A DNA stretch of 44,934 nt from Longimicrobium sp. (GTDB lineage Bacteria; Gemmatimonadota; Gemmatimonadetes; Longimicrobiales; Longimicrobiaceae), in contig DASVWD010000069.1 of NCBI GenBank assembly GCA_036389795.1, forward strand, positions 1-44,934, written 5' to 3'. Made by a program: the position numbers and the translations under genes. Below the pieces are notes generated by a model. It was not told where the DNA came from and did not search any database. It worked only from the letters and a program-made list of their open reading frames with translations. Of this stretch, positions 26,256-34,245 are shown in pieces (within the stretch, counting starts at the first letter, position 1; every line of letters starts with the position of its first letter).

Positions 26256-27263
26256 GTGACGAGCCGCGACGGCAGTCCTGAAGGGTCCGCCCCGGGGAGC
26301 CCCCCCGAGGCGGACCTTTCGCGTCTCACCACCGTCCCCGTGGCCGGGCGCCCCAACCGGGTGCTGGCCGAACAGTTCGCCGCGCCCCCGCCCGCCGACG
26401 CGGGGGGGCGCACCTTCGGGGCGTTCCTCGCCTCGCTCCCGCGCATCCTGCAGGCGGAGGCGTTCCTGCAGGTGGCCGACGCGGTCGCCTCGGCGGCGGA
26501 GCGGCGGAGGACGGTGCTGTGGATGCTGGGCGGGCACGTGGTGAAGACGGGGCTCGCGCCGCTCCTGGTGGACCTGATGCGGCGCGGGGCGGCCACCCAC
26601 CTGGCGTCGAACGGCTCGGCGGCGATCCACGACTACGAGATGGCGCGCTGGGGCGGAACCAGCGAGGACGTGGAGGCGGGGCTGGCCGACGGCAGCTTCG
26701 GGATGGCCGAGGAGACCGGGCGCGACATGAACCGCGCCTTCGAGCGGGGGATGCGCGAGGGGTGGGGGATGGGCGAGTCGCTGGCCCGCGACCTGGCGGA
26801 GCGGGAGGATCTCGCGTACCCGGAGCTGTCGATCCTCCTCCAGTCGCACCTGCTGGGCGTGCCGTACACGCTGCACCCGGCGATCGGCGCGGAGATCATC
26901 CACCAGCACCCGGCGGCGAACGGGGCGGCGATCGGCGAGACGGGGCACCGCGACTTCCGGCGGCTGGCGGCGGCGCTGGAGGGGCTGGACGAGGGCGGGG
27001 TGGTGATCAACCTGGGCTCGGCGGTGGTGATGCCCGAGGTGTTCCTGAAGGCGCTCACCATCTCCCGCAACCTGAACGGGGGCCGGCCGCGCGGCTTCAC
27101 GGCGGTGGACTTCGACATGCTGCGCCACTACCGCCCGCGGGTGAACGTGGTGGAGCGCCCCACGCGCACCGGCGGCGGCCGCGGCTTCCACCTCACCGGC
27201 CACCACGAGCTCATGCTCCCCCTGCTCGCCTGGGCCCTCGCCGAGCGGCTGGACGGGCGGTAG
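26256..27263 (+). CDS. conserved protein, possible deoxyhypusine-synthase-like fold
   Basis: This 335-aa protein starts at GTG 26256 without a clear ribosome binding site, 25 nt after DUF3108. I do not recognise it with confidence. Segments include VLWMLGGHVVKTGLAPLLVDLMRRGAATHLASNGSAAIHDYE (109-150), GVVINLGSAVVMPEVFLKAL (about 249-268) and GGGRGFHLTGHHELMLPLLAWALAE at the end. The pattern of glycine-rich turns, a paired hydrophobic strand layout and a C-terminal PLL helix recalls NAD-binding deoxyhypusine-synthase-like bacterial proteins. The catalytic lysine context of true synthases is not evident. No signal peptide or membrane helix is seen, so it is probably cytosolic. Confidence 0.8.
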   Translation: MTSRDGSPEGSAPGSPPEADLSRLTTVPVAGRPNRVLAEQFAAPPPADAGGRTFGAFLASLPRILQAEAFLQVADAVASAAERRRTVLWMLGGHVVKTGLAPLLVDLMRRGAATHLASNGSAAIHDYEMARWGGTSEDVEAGLADGSFGMAEETGRDMNRAFERGMREGWGMGESLARDLAEREDLAYPELSILLQSHLLGVPYTLHPAIGAEIIHQHPAANGAAIGETGHRDFRRLAAALEGLDEGGVVINLGSAVVMPEVFLKALTISRNLNGGRPRGFTAVDFDMLRHYRPRVNVVERPTRTGGGRGFHLTGHHELMLPLLAWALAERLDGR

Positions 27264-27589
27264 GGCGCGGCGCTGCTTCGGCTGGCTCCGGCGCGGCCGT
27301 GGGAGCCCCCACCCTGGCGCTGCGCGCCGGTCCCTCCCCCGAACTGCAGGGGAGGGACTTCGGCGCTGCGCGCGACGGGCGCGACGCAGGTCCCCGCCTC
27401 GTACCGACGATCGACCGACCAGACCGTTCTCTGTCATTCCGAGGCCCGATCACACGGAACCAGCATCCGCACGGATGACGGCAGGGCCGAGGAATCTTCT
27501 CACCTTGCCACGTGGGCTGGGCGCGGCAGCGGCACGGATGCTCGCTCGCCTCGTCACCATCAGTCCGAATCGGCTGCGGGAGATCGCAG
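27264..27589. repeat. 326-bp intergenic region with two repeat elements
   Basis: No gene is recognised. About 27307-27390 repeats the GC element at 23089-23175 (shared GGGGAGGGACTTCGGCGCT and CGCGCGACGGG). At 27434-27510 is a short relative of the GTCATTCCGAG family (GTCATTCCGAGGCC...GAGGAATCTTCTCACC). GGGAG at 27578-27582 is the ribosome binding site of the next gene. Confidence 0.6.
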
Positions 27590-28585
27590 GTGAGTGACTC
27601 GATCGACGGCCAGGAAGAGCCGTTCGCGCAGATCCGGGCGCGCTACCTCGACTTCGCGGAGCACGAGGCGAAGGGGGTGTCGCCGCTGTACGAGGAGCTG
27701 GCCCGGAGCGTGGCCGAATCGGAGGCGCTGCTCCGCTTCGTCGCTTCCCTCCCCGCGGCCAAGCAGCAGCCCAACCTCGTCTTCGCGGCGGTGCGGCACC
27801 TGTACGGGACGCCGAGGGATCCACGGCACTTCTCCCGGCTCGTCGCGGATCACCCCGAGCCCATCCGCCGCCTCGTCCTCGCGCGCGGCACGCAGACCAA
27901 CGAGCCGGGCCGCTGCGCCACGCTGCTGCCGGCGTTGGCTCGGCTTCCGCAGCCCCTCGCCCTGCTGGAGGTGGGCGCGTCCGCGGGGCTGTGCCTCCTG
28001 CCTGACCGCTACGCGTACGACTACGGTCGAGTCCGCCTGGAGCCGAGGGCTCCGGGCGCTCCGCCACCGCCCGTGTTCCCGTGCCGCGCCAGCGCCGCCA
28101 CGCCGATCCCCGCCGAGCTGCCGACGGTCGTCTGGCGCGCCGGGCTCGACCTGAACCCGCTCGACCCGTCCGACCCGGAAGAGGCGGCCTGGCTGGAGAC
28201 GCTCGTCTGGCCCGGCCAGGAGGCGCGCGCCGAGCGGCTGCGGGCCGCGATGCGCCTGGCCCGGGACCACCCGCCCACGGTCGTCAAGGGCGATCTCGTC
28301 CAAGACCTGCCTGCACTCGCGGCCACGGCCCCGCGCGAGGCGACGCTCGTGGTCTTCCACTCCGCGGTGCTGGCCTACGTGGCGCCGGGGGACCGGGACC
28401 GGTTCGTGCGCCTGCTGGCGGAGCTCGGCGCCGTCTGGATCAGCAACGAGTCGCCGCGGGTGCTCCCCGAGATCGCGGCGAAGCTTCCCACGAAGCCGCC
28501 CGAGGACCGCTTCCTCCTCTCGGTCGACGGGGGGCCCGTCGCCGTGACGGGTCCGCACGGCCAATCGATCGACTGGCTGCACTGA
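27590..28585 (+). CDS. DUF2332 family protein
   Basis: This 331-aa protein matches DUF2332, a family of unknown function with a Rossmann-like, methyltransferase-reminiscent core. Diagnostic segments are AKQQPNLVFAAVRHLYG at about residues 59-75, ARGTQTNEPGRCATLLPAL, LALLEVGASAGLCLLPDRYAYDYG, and VVFHSAVLAYVAPGDRDRF. WISNESP follows near the end. The GTG at 27590 has GGGAG 7 nt upstream; frames open further upstream lie in repeat DNA. It is a single gene followed immediately by a strong hairpin element. Confidence 0.88.
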   Translation: MSDSIDGQEEPFAQIRARYLDFAEHEAKGVSPLYEELARSVAESEALLRFVASLPAAKQQPNLVFAAVRHLYGTPRDPRHFSRLVADHPEPIRRLVLARGTQTNEPGRCATLLPALARLPQPLALLEVGASAGLCLLPDRYAYDYGRVRLEPRAPGAPPPPVFPCRASAATPIPAELPTVVWRAGLDLNPLDPSDPEEAAWLETLVWPGQEARAERLRAAMRLARDHPPTVVKGDLVQDLPALAATAPREATLVVFHSAVLAYVAPGDRDRFVRLLAELGAVWISNESPRVLPEIAAKLPTKPPEDRFLLSVDGGPVAVTGPHGQSIDWLH

Positions 28586-28588
28586 CAA

Positions 28589-28665
28589 GCCTCACACGGA
28601 GTTAACGGAGTCAACGGAGAACGACATGAAGTTCCTCCGTTAACTCCGTTGACTCTGTGTGAGGC
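28589..28665. repeat. 9-nt-periodic inverted repeat, 3'-end hairpin
   Basis: The arms GCCTCACACGGAGTTAACGG (28589-28608, continuing to 28619) and its near-complement at 28635-28665 flank a 15-nt loop. Units GGAGTTAAC/GGAGTCAAC recur every 9 nt. It begins 3 nt beyond the DUF2332 stop, consistent with a terminator or 3'-end stabiliser. Confidence 0.75.
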
Positions 28666-28806
28666 ATGCCGTTGTGGATCTTGATCCGACACGACCCCTT
28701 GCCGCCGCGGCAGCGCTTCGTACCTTGATGTCGTGGCTCCTCCGTCGCGCCGCCGCCTCATTCCGCCGCGTCTCTCCGCTCTCCCGATTCCCCCGCTCCA
28801 GCAACG

Positions 28807-29673
28807 ATGACGACGCATCGCGCGCCCCGCTGGCGCACCCGGCTCCTCCTCGCCGCCGCCATCGCCGCCGCGCCGACGGACGGGGCGGCGCAGGTGCGGG
28901 CGGGGGTGGACCTGGTGGTCTCGGGCGACTACGTCTGGCGCGGCATCACCCGCGCGGCGCCGCACACGCTCCAGCCGGCCGGGTGGGTGACGGCGGACGC
29001 GGGGCCGGGCGTGCTGGCGCTCGGGGCGTGGGCCGCCTGGGAGGTGGAGCGCGCCGGCCCGGACGACCTCACCCTGGCGGGGCGCGACCTCCGCTTCGGC
29101 GAGGTGGACGTGTGGGGGCAGTACACCCACCGCGTGCTGGAGACGGACGTGACCCTGGGCGTCGTCCACTACCGCTTCACCGGCGACGAGGCGAGCGGCG
29201 GCCTGGGCGAAGAGGCGAGCACCAGCGAGGCGTACCTCCAGCTCTGGCCCCGCGCCGGCCTCCTCCCCTTCAGCCCCCGCACGGCGCTCTACTGGGACCT
29301 GGAGGAGAGCCGCCGCTACCTGGAGGCGGACGTGACGCACTGGCTGCCGCTGGCGCCGTTCCCCAACGCCCCGGCCACGCTGGTGCTGCGCGCGCTGGCC
29401 GGGTACAGCTTCGACCCGCCCGACGCCCCCGAGACGGCGCCGCTGCGCACCTTCGCCGGCGCGGGGCTGACGCACGCCGACCTCTCCGCCGCGGTCGTGC
29501 TCCCGCTCGAGGACCTGGTCGAGGTGCCGCTCACCCTGCACGGGGCCGCCCACCACCAGTGGAGCGAGGACCCGGCCACGCGGCAGCGCACCCTCACCGC
29601 CGCGAGCGCCCGCCGCTGGTGGTTCGAGATGGGACTCTCGTACGCGCCCGGGCCGCCGAGGAGGATCCGATGA
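28807..29673 (+). CDS. TorF-like putative outer-membrane protein (TIGR02001-type)
   Basis: This 288-aa protein has a signal peptide (RTRLLLAAAIAAAPTDGAAQ). A beta-rich body follows that begins VDLVVSGDYVWRGITRAAP, the hallmark opening of the TorF/gcw_chp family of putative porins. Repeated amphipathic strands end in an aromatic pattern (RRWWFEMGLSYAP), as expected of a beta-barrel anchored in the outer membrane. ATG 28807 has only a weak ribosome binding site. The stop overlaps the start of the ceramidase-like lipoprotein (ATGA), so the two are made together and may act in one surface process. Confidence 0.82.
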   Translation: MTTHRAPRWRTRLLLAAAIAAAPTDGAAQVRAGVDLVVSGDYVWRGITRAAPHTLQPAGWVTADAGPGVLALGAWAAWEVERAGPDDLTLAGRDLRFGEVDVWGQYTHRVLETDVTLGVVHYRFTGDEASGGLGEEASTSEAYLQLWPRAGLLPFSPRTALYWDLEESRRYLEADVTHWLPLAPFPNAPATLVLRALAGYSFDPPDAPETAPLRTFAGAGLTHADLSAAVVLPLEDLVEVPLTLHGAAHHQWSEDPATRQRTLTAASARRWWFEMGLSYAPGPPRRIR

Positions 29674-31886
29674 GCCTGCAGTTCGCCCGCGGCCGCGCCC
29701 GCATCTCCGTCGTCTCCGGGTGCCTGGCCGTCCTCGCCCTGGCCGGGTGCGTGCCGAGGCGGGGGCAGCTCCCCGCCGCCCCGTCGCCCGGGGCCCAGCC
29801 CCAGCCGATGGGGCTGCGCGCGGGGTTCGCGGCGGTCGACATCACCCCGCCGACGGGGCCGGCCATGATCGGCTACGGGCCCGAGGGGAAGCGCGGCCGG
29901 GGGTACCGGGGGCGGCTCTACGCGCGGGCCATGGTGCTGGAGGACGGGTGGGGCGAGCGGCTGGCGCTGGTGCAGGTGGACCTGGACATGCCGTCGCTCC
30001 TGGTGCACCGGTGGGCGGCCGCGCGCACCGTGGACACCGCGCGCGTCGGCGCCGACCGGCTGCTGATCGCGGCCACGCACACCCACAGCGCCCCGGGGCA
30101 CTTCCACGGGATGGCCGGCTTCGACACCTTCGGCGCCTCCGAGCCGGGGTACGACAGCCTGCTCACCGTGTTCCTGGTGGAGCGCATCGCCCACTCCGTG
30201 AACGAGGCCGCGCGCGACCTGCGGCCGGCGCGCGCGGCGTGGGGGACCGAGCCCGTCTGGGGGCACACCCGCCTCCGCAGCGTCAGGGCCCACGACCTGA
30301 ACGCCCCGCCCTGGAAGTCGCCCTACGCCCCGCCTCTCGGGCTGACCCGCGAGCAGGAGGGGGTGGACCCCGCCTGGACCATGCTGCGCGTGGAGACCTG
30401 GGACGAGGCCGGCCGGGGCTGGGCGCCGCGGGGGGCGTTCAGCGTCTTCGCCATCCACGGCACCGCCGTTCCCGCCCCCAACGACCTCTTCGACCCCGAC
30501 GTGCAGGGGATCGTGTCGCGGCGGCTGGAGGCGCACGTCGACTCGCTGAACGGCGGCCGCCCGGCGGGCTTCCGGCGGCGCGCGGTGCACGTCTTCGCCA
30601 ACGGCGCCGAGGGCGACGTCTCGCCCGACGTCCCGCGCGAGACGCGCTGCCCCGCCCCCACGCTGGCGTCCACGCGGCGCCCCACCGGCCCGCGCACGCC
30701 CCCGCAGCCGCAGGGGTGGAGGGATCCGCCGGACCCCGTGCTGCGGGCGTGCCTGACCCTGGCGCGGCGCTGGGCCGACTCGCTGGGGCGCGCGCTGGCG
30801 GGCGGCGCGGCGCGGCAGTTCGACGCGCTGGGCGCCGCCATCGCCGCCGACACCGCGCGGGCGCGCGGGCTCCGGATCTCGCGCGCCTTCGAGACGGTGG
30901 GGCTGCGGGGGCGCGAGGGAGAGACGCCGCTTTGCGCCACGGCGCTGGTGGGCAACGCCCTGGTGGCGGGCGCGGAGGACGGCTATACGCGGCTGCGGGG
31001 CTGGAAGCCGCTGGGGGTGATCGGGTCCGGGCTGGGGATCGTGCCGGGGACGCCGCTGCCGCGCGGGGACGACTGCCAGGACCCCAAGCGCCCGTTCCTG
31101 GGCCCGCTCCAGCCGATCGTGATCGGCAAGGACGGGCTCCCGCACGTGGCGCAGCTCTCCGTGGTGCGCATCGGCGACCGGGTGCTCGGCACCGTCCCCG
31201 CCGAGCCCACCACCACCGTGGGCGGGCGGATCCGCGGCGCCATCGCCAGCGGCGCCGGGGTGGACCCGCGCGGCGTGGTGCTGGTGGGGCTGGTGAACGG
31301 CTACATCCAGTACGTGACCACGGCCGAGGAGTACGCGGTGCAGTACTACGAGGGCGCGGCCACCGAGTACGGCCCCGGCACGGCGGAATTCCTCCGGGGC
31401 GAGCTGGGGCGCCTGGCCGCCACCGTCCCCGCGGGCCGGCCGTCTCCCCCCGCCGAGGTGCCCCCGCTCCCGGCGCACCCCCCGCGCCCGAGGCGGCTGA
31501 CGGAGCGCGCTTCCGGCCCCGCGGCGGTGGAGCGGCGCTTCACGGAGCTGCGCTGGGAGGGCGACTCGCTGCTGGTGGCGCGCTGGAACGACGTGCGCCC
31601 GGGCCGCTTCGTCCCCGCGGACGGCCCCGTGCTGGCCATCTACCGGCAGGTGGGCTCCGACTCGGTGCTGGTGACCTGGGACGACGACAACGAGCTGGAG
31701 GTGCGCACCCTGCACCGGCTGGGGCGCCGCGGCCAGCTCTGGGAAGCGCGCTGGATGCCGTGCCGGCTGAAAGCGGGCACCTACCTCGTGCGCCTGCTCG
31801 CGCGCTCAGGGATGGACAGGGTGGAGCGGACGGTCCCCGGGACCGTGCAGGAGCGCCATTGCACCGTCTCCCCGCGCCGGGACTGA
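29670..31886 (+). CDS. neutral ceramidase-like lipoprotein
   Basis: This 738-aa protein resembles neutral/alkaline non-lysosomal ceramidases, zinc amidases that cleave ceramide to sphingosine and fatty acid. A lipoprotein signal ends in LALAGC (Cys27), so it should be lipid-anchored. Family segments are VDITPPTGPAMIGYG near 55-69, LALVQVDLDMP, and the zinc-binding THTHSAPGHFHG near 136-147. AIHGTAVP (near 262) and the nucleophile region NGAEGDVSPDV (Ser near 317) follow. About 130 C-terminal residues form the usual beta-sandwich. A related amide-cleaving role on other lipids is possible. It is co-translated with the TorF-like barrel and followed by a hairpin element. Confidence 0.88.
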   Translation: MSLQFARGRARISVVSGCLAVLALAGCVPRRGQLPAAPSPGAQPQPMGLRAGFAAVDITPPTGPAMIGYGPEGKRGRGYRGRLYARAMVLEDGWGERLALVQVDLDMPSLLVHRWAAARTVDTARVGADRLLIAATHTHSAPGHFHGMAGFDTFGASEPGYDSLLTVFLVERIAHSVNEAARDLRPARAAWGTEPVWGHTRLRSVRAHDLNAPPWKSPYAPPLGLTREQEGVDPAWTMLRVETWDEAGRGWAPRGAFSVFAIHGTAVPAPNDLFDPDVQGIVSRRLEAHVDSLNGGRPAGFRRRAVHVFANGAEGDVSPDVPRETRCPAPTLASTRRPTGPRTPPQPQGWRDPPDPVLRACLTLARRWADSLGRALAGGAARQFDALGAAIAADTARARGLRISRAFETVGLRGREGETPLCATALVGNALVAGAEDGYTRLRGWKPLGVIGSGLGIVPGTPLPRGDDCQDPKRPFLGPLQPIVIGKDGLPHVAQLSVVRIGDRVLGTVPAEPTTTVGGRIRGAIASGAGVDPRGVVLVGLVNGYIQYVTTAEEYAVQYYEGAATEYGPGTAEFLRGELGRLAATVPAGRPSPPAEVPPLPAHPPRPRRLTERASGPAAVERRFTELRWEGDSLLVARWNDVRPGRFVPADGPVLAIYRQVGSDSVLVTWDDDNELEVRTLHRLGRRGQLWEARWMPCRLKAGTYLVRLLARSGMDRVERTVPGTVQERHCTVSPRRD

Positions 31887-31926
31887 ATGGCTTCTCCCTG
31901 ATCCGCAGGAGACAACCGCTTGTCAC

Positions 31927-31965
31927 ACGCAGAGTCAGCAGAGGAGTTCTCTGCTGGCTCTGCGT
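31927..31965. repeat. short 9-nt-periodic hairpin
   Basis: ACGCAGAGTCAGCAGAG (31927-31943) pairs with CTCTGCTGGCTCTGCGT (31949-31965) with a 5-nt loop. It lies about 40 nt beyond the ceramidase-like stop and is the compact member of the family at 234-325. Confidence 0.75.
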
Positions 31966-31986
31966 ATTTCGCGTCTCTCGCGAACC

Positions 31987-32192
31987 ATGTCATTCCGAGC
32001 GGCGCCGCGGCACCAAAGCCGGAGCTCACACCTGGGCCGGGCGGCGCCCGAGGAATCTACTCACCCCGCCCGGATGCCGGTTCCGTGCCTGGACCCGGCC
32101 TCTTTCCGGCCGCGGGTAGATTCCTCGGGAGCCCGGCCGGCTTCGGTGGCGAGCGAGAGCTCGGCGCATCGGGCTCCGCTCGGAATGACAGC
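31987..32192. repeat. GTCATTCCGAGC palindromic element, copy 2
   Basis: It shares the outer inverted ends (TGTCATTCCGAGCGGCGCCG and CTCCGCTCGGAATGACA) and the inner words GAGGAATCTACTCACCCCGC and GGGTAGATTCCTCGGGAGCC with the copy at 13319-13518. The loop segments between these words differ, so selection or recent amplification acts on the paired parts. Confidence 0.75.
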
Positions 32193-32247
32193 TTCCCGAT
32201 GCGCGGCGAATCCCAGAAGACGGTAGGAGCCCCGTCGTTTCAGGAAC

Positions 32248-32847
32248 CTACGGCCGGGCGGCTGCCGGCAGGTACTCGGGCGGGAGCTGGAGACTGGGAC
32301 TCTCCGCCTGCCAGAAGACGCTGATCACCCACCAGCGGGTGCCGTCGTGCATGAGCTGGATGCTGTTGATCCCGCGGATGGTGGTCCCGTCCGTCTCCAG
32401 CCGCCCCTCGTAGGTGCTGGTGACGTGCGCCAGGCTGCCGAAGCGCTCCAGGCGCCGCGCGATCTCGCGCTCGCGGAAGCCCACGCGCTCCAGCCTGGGC
32501 CCATGCAGCGCGATGTAGTCGTTCACCTCCATGATGCGCACGGCCACCCCGCCGCCGGGGCGCGGTCCCAGCGGCATCAGCCGCCCGCCGGGGACGAAGA
32601 GCGAGCGCATGCGGTCCCAGTCGCGCGCCTGCCCGACCGGGCCGGAGATCACGTCGTACAGCGCCGCGATGATCGCGTCGATCGAGCCCACGTCCTCCGG
32701 CCTCGCCGGCGGCGTGATGACGATGACGGGCGGCGTGGGAGGAGGCGCCGCGCTCTGCTGCGCCGCGTTCTGCTGCGCCAGGAGGCCTCCGGCGCTGAAG
32801 GTGAGGGACGACACGAGGACGAAGACAACGGGTGCGATCCGCCGCAT
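32248..32847 (-). CDS. secreted NTF2/SnoaL-like (DUF4440-type) protein
   Basis: This 199-aa protein starts at ATG 32847 (MRRIAPVVFVLVSSLTFSAGGLLAQQ), which gives a clear signal peptide. A linker rich in Gln, Ala and Pro precedes an alpha+beta domain of NTF2-like shape (about 65-199). IDAIIAALYDVISGPVGQARDWDRMRSLF forms the opening helices, followed by strands ending in RGINSIQLMHDGTRWWVISVFWQ. This superfamily includes many small-ligand-binding proteins without assignable chemistry. Longer frames upstream (to 32952) would mask the signal. It is convergent with the ceramidase-like gene. Confidence 0.82.
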   Translation of the reverse strand: MRRIAPVVFVLVSSLTFSAGGLLAQQNAAQQSAAPPPTPPVIVITPPARPEDVGSIDAIIAALYDVISGPVGQARDWDRMRSLFVPGGRLMPLGPRPGGGVAVRIMEVNDYIALHGPRLERVGFREREIARRLERFGSLAHVTSTYEGRLETDGTTIRGINSIQLMHDGTRWWVISVFWQAESPSLQLPPEYLPAAARP

Positions 32848-32946
32848 GGAGACGCTCACGGGAAGGTGTGGAGAGTTGGGTCGGACGGATGAGGAAAGTG
32901 CCGACGCGGAGCCGGCCGCGTCAACGTGAGGCCATGCTTTTCCTGA

Positions 32947-33026
32947 TCTCACACAGAGGACACGGAGGACACGGAGAAACTTCGAACGCGTTGTTTTTCT
33001 CCGTGTCCTCCGTGTCCTCTGTGAGA
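32947..33026. repeat. 9-nt-periodic inverted repeat, 3'-end hairpin
   Basis: The left arm (32947-32976, with GAGGACACG units) pairs with the right arm TCTCCGTGTCCTCCGTGTCC... (32998-33026) around a loop of about 20 nt. It lies 18 nt beyond the stop of the minus-strand DUF5996 gene and upstream of the NTF2-like gene, so it could end the first transcript before the second begins. Confidence 0.75.
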
Positions 33027-33043
33027 ATCGAGTTGTTTTCCAG

Positions 33044-33964
33044 CTACCACGCGCACTCCAGTGCCGCGCGGTCCCAGCGCAGGAGGTCGGCGGCGGCCTC
33101 GTAGGTGGTCTGGAGGAACTCGGTGAGCCTGGCGTCGGGGTCGTCCACCGTGCGCACCGCGTCGTAGGGGAGGAGGAACTCGCGGAAGTCGCCCGACCAG
33201 AACGCCTCCGCCGGCCCCACGCGCGCCGCCGCGAGCCCCTCCGGCTCGGGGTAGGCGTACGAGTAGAAGTACGCCGAGCGCGCGGCCCCGCCGCCCGGCC
33301 AGAACCCCGCGCTGCTCACCTCGTGCGAGTACGCCTCGCGCGTGATGGCGTCGGGCACGCCGGGCACCCCCGGGTGCGGCGGCGCCGCCCGCCCCGAGAA
33401 GCGCGTGACCGCCAGGTCGAAGCTCCCCCAGAAGAAGTGCACCGGGCTGCACTTGCCCAGGAACCGCCCGCGGAACTCCTGCATCACCCTCTCGCCCTGC
33501 GCCAGCGCCCGCCAGAAGCGGTTGGCGTACTCCGCGTCGTAGCTGGCGTGCACGGTGTCCTTCTCGAAGGGGATCGGGTCCGGCACCTCCACCGGCGTGG
33601 TGTAGATGTCCACCTCCACCCCGACCTCGCGCAGCCTCGCCATGACCTCCGCGTAGAAGTCGGCCGTGGTGCGCGGCGCGAGCGCCACCCGGCGCGCCGC
33701 CCCGTCGCTGCACAGCACGTGGAGCACGTGCTCGACGAAGTCGAACTCCAGCTCGAAGGTGCGGTCCCGGTAGGGGATCGGCGAGGTGGTGAGGCCGCGC
33801 GCCGTCACGTAGAGCGGCACGTGCCACCAGTGGTTGATCTTCGGCGCCAGCTCCAGCCGCACCTTGCCGGCCACCTGCGTCCACATGTGCAGTGTGTCGC
33901 GGGTGTCTTCCCACGCGTCCAGGTCCAGCTCGGGCCAGGCGGCGCCGCGGATGGTCGTTGCCAT
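33044..33964 (-). CDS. DUF5996 family protein
   Basis: This 306-aa protein matches DUF5996, a family of unknown function. Typical segments are WPELDLDAWEDTRDTLHMWTQVAGKVRLELAPKINHWWH at the N-terminus, LYVTARGLTTSPIPY and FELEFDFVEHVL. CSPVHFFWGSFDLAVTRFSGR, the YSHEVSSAGFWPGG segment and FREFLLPYDAVR near the C-terminus complete the pattern. The start at 33964 (MATTIRG) is supported by a GAGG upstream. No signal peptide is seen, so it is cytosolic. The many conserved His, Trp and Asp residues would suit an enzyme, but no reaction is known to me. It is a single gene. Confidence 0.88.
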   Translation of the reverse strand: MATTIRGAAWPELDLDAWEDTRDTLHMWTQVAGKVRLELAPKINHWWHVPLYVTARGLTTSPIPYRDRTFELEFDFVEHVLHVLCSDGAARRVALAPRTTADFYAEVMARLREVGVEVDIYTTPVEVPDPIPFEKDTVHASYDAEYANRFWRALAQGERVMQEFRGRFLGKCSPVHFFWGSFDLAVTRFSGRAAPPHPGVPGVPDAITREAYSHEVSSAGFWPGGGAARSAYFYSYAYPEPEGLAAARVGPAEAFWSGDFREFLLPYDAVRTVDDPDARLTEFLQTTYEAAADLLRWDRAALECAW

Positions 33965-34090
33965 GGTGCCTCGGGTCGGGGTGGAGGAGAGCGGAGGAGC
34001 CTCTACAAGAACCCGTCCCGACCGCTCCGGCAAGCCGACAGGAGCTTCCACGACAGAACGCCGCACTCCGCACCGCAGGCGTAAAGTCTA

Positions 34091-34114
34091 CCCTCTCCCA
34101 GACTTGGGAGAGGG
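34091..34114. terminator. perfect 10-bp hairpin
   Basis: CCCTCTCCCA (34091-34100) and TGGGAGAGGG (34105-34114) form a perfect 10-bp stem with a 4-nt loop between the divergent DUF5996 and ArsR-type genes. With no T tract and no gene pointing into it, its role is uncertain. A similar word pair occurs at 13249-13275. Confidence 0.4.
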
Positions 34115-34209
34115 TTGCCGCTCTAAGGCGGCGGGTGAGGGCCCCCGCGCGAGCTTGCTCGAAGGTGAGGGGGCCTCCCGCCGATGTTACTCCGCAAAAA
34201 AAGTTCTCC

Positions 34210-34229
34210 TTGACAAATTAATTTGTCAA
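34210..34229 (+). promoter_or_regulatory. operator palindrome over promoter of ArsR-type gene
   Basis: TTGACAAATTAATTTGTCAA is a perfect 20-bp palindrome in an AT-rich island and contains a consensus -35 box (TTGACA, 34210-34215). A weak -10 would fall near 34230-34238, only about 10 nt before ATG 34246. No Shine-Dalgarno is present, so the transcript may be leaderless. The site is a likely autoregulatory operator for the regulator it precedes. Confidence 0.65.
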
Positions 34230-34245
34230 TAGCATCCTGTCTCCC

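Larger units (their letters stand above)
31887..32247. other. 361-bp intergenic region filled with repeats
   Basis: No gene is seen between these convergent genes. The region contains a 9-nt-periodic hairpin (31927-31965) and copy 2 of the 200-bp GTCATTCCGAGC element (31987-32192). Confidence 0.6.

Noticed and set aside
34091-34114. Classical rho-independent terminator
   Set aside because: The stem is perfect but has no T tract and no gene reads into it, so it is listed only as a low-confidence hairpin.
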